Assembly: GCA_030740295.1 (NCBI GenBank)
Contig: JASLXP010000297.1
Coordinates: forward strand, 1-7,277
Source of the DNA: Planctomycetota bacterium
Lineage (GTDB): Bacteria > Planctomycetota > PUPC01 > JACPCR01
Length of the DNA: 7,277 nt
Direction: 5' to 3'
The notes under the pieces are model-generated. The model ran no database searches, was not told the origin of the DNA, and saw only the letters and a program-made list of their open reading frames with translations. The position numbers and the translations under genes are program-made. Below are positions 7,261-7,277 of this stretch, one piece after another. How positions within the stretch are numbered: the first letter of the stretch is position 1; each line of letters begins with the position of its first letter.

Positions 7261-7277
7261 GGGCCGTGTGGGGGGGC

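Larger units (their letters stand above)
6954..7277. other. Upstream leader/intergenic region of the carrier-propeller operon, no convincing gene
   Basis: This 324-bp stretch precedes the membrane-protein gene on the minus strand. All three minus-strand frames entering from the right edge reach a stop within the region, so only a gene end could lie here. A 76-codon plus-strand frame at 6974-7204 has no recognisable motif and is rich in Arg, Leu and Cys, as expected of chance frames. Visible elements are a TCCGCC/GGCGGA hairpin at 7011-7026, a GGGGC/GCCCC hairpin at 7248-7260 and a 9-bp direct repeat tggttaatg at 6964-6972 and 7052-7060. I cannot assign promoter boxes with confidence. The right end is very G-rich. 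Confidence 0.65.

Overview
The window suggests a member of the Planctomycetota/Verrucomicrobiota (PVC) group. The main evidence is a very long secreted protein that joins a ThuA-like domain, an NPCBM-like carbohydrate-binding domain, the PVC-type membrane-bound dehydrogenase domain and HEAT-like repeats, an architecture typical of these phyla. A large OPT-like membrane protein of the DUF6785/DUF6784 type supports this. None of the three gene starts has a convincing Shine-Dalgarno sequence, which is also common there. The exact lineage cannot be fixed from this sequence alone.

Layout: all three supported genes lie on the minus strand, so transcription runs right to left. Bases 7277-6954 are a leader without a convincing gene. 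Bases 6953-5016 encode a 645-residue polytopic membrane protein, probably an oligopeptide-transporter-like carrier. Five bases after its stop, 5010-3898 encode a 370-residue cytoplasmic beta-propeller resembling oligogalacturonate lyases (PL22/TolB-like). These two genes almost certainly form one transcription unit. Bases 3897-3184 are a 714-bp intergenic stretch. It holds two direct copies of a ~206-bp element (14 differences, no gaps, 321 bp apart), and each copy contains a 107-nt imperfect palindrome. Bases 3183-1 encode the first 1061 residues of the secreted multidomain protein; its C-terminus lies beyond the left edge.

How they may fit together (inference): the propeller and carrier look like an uptake-and-cleavage pair for a small carbohydrate, perhaps an unsaturated or acidic oligosaccharide. 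The secreted ThuA/PVC-dehydrogenase protein would act outside the cytoplasmic membrane on a sugar-derived substrate. No substrate can be proven here.

I do not see CRISPR, phage, toxin-antitoxin, rRNA or tRNA features. The least explained part is the duplicated palindromic element between the second and third genes. The gene content is recognisable for this group, and I do not claim a wholly new system.
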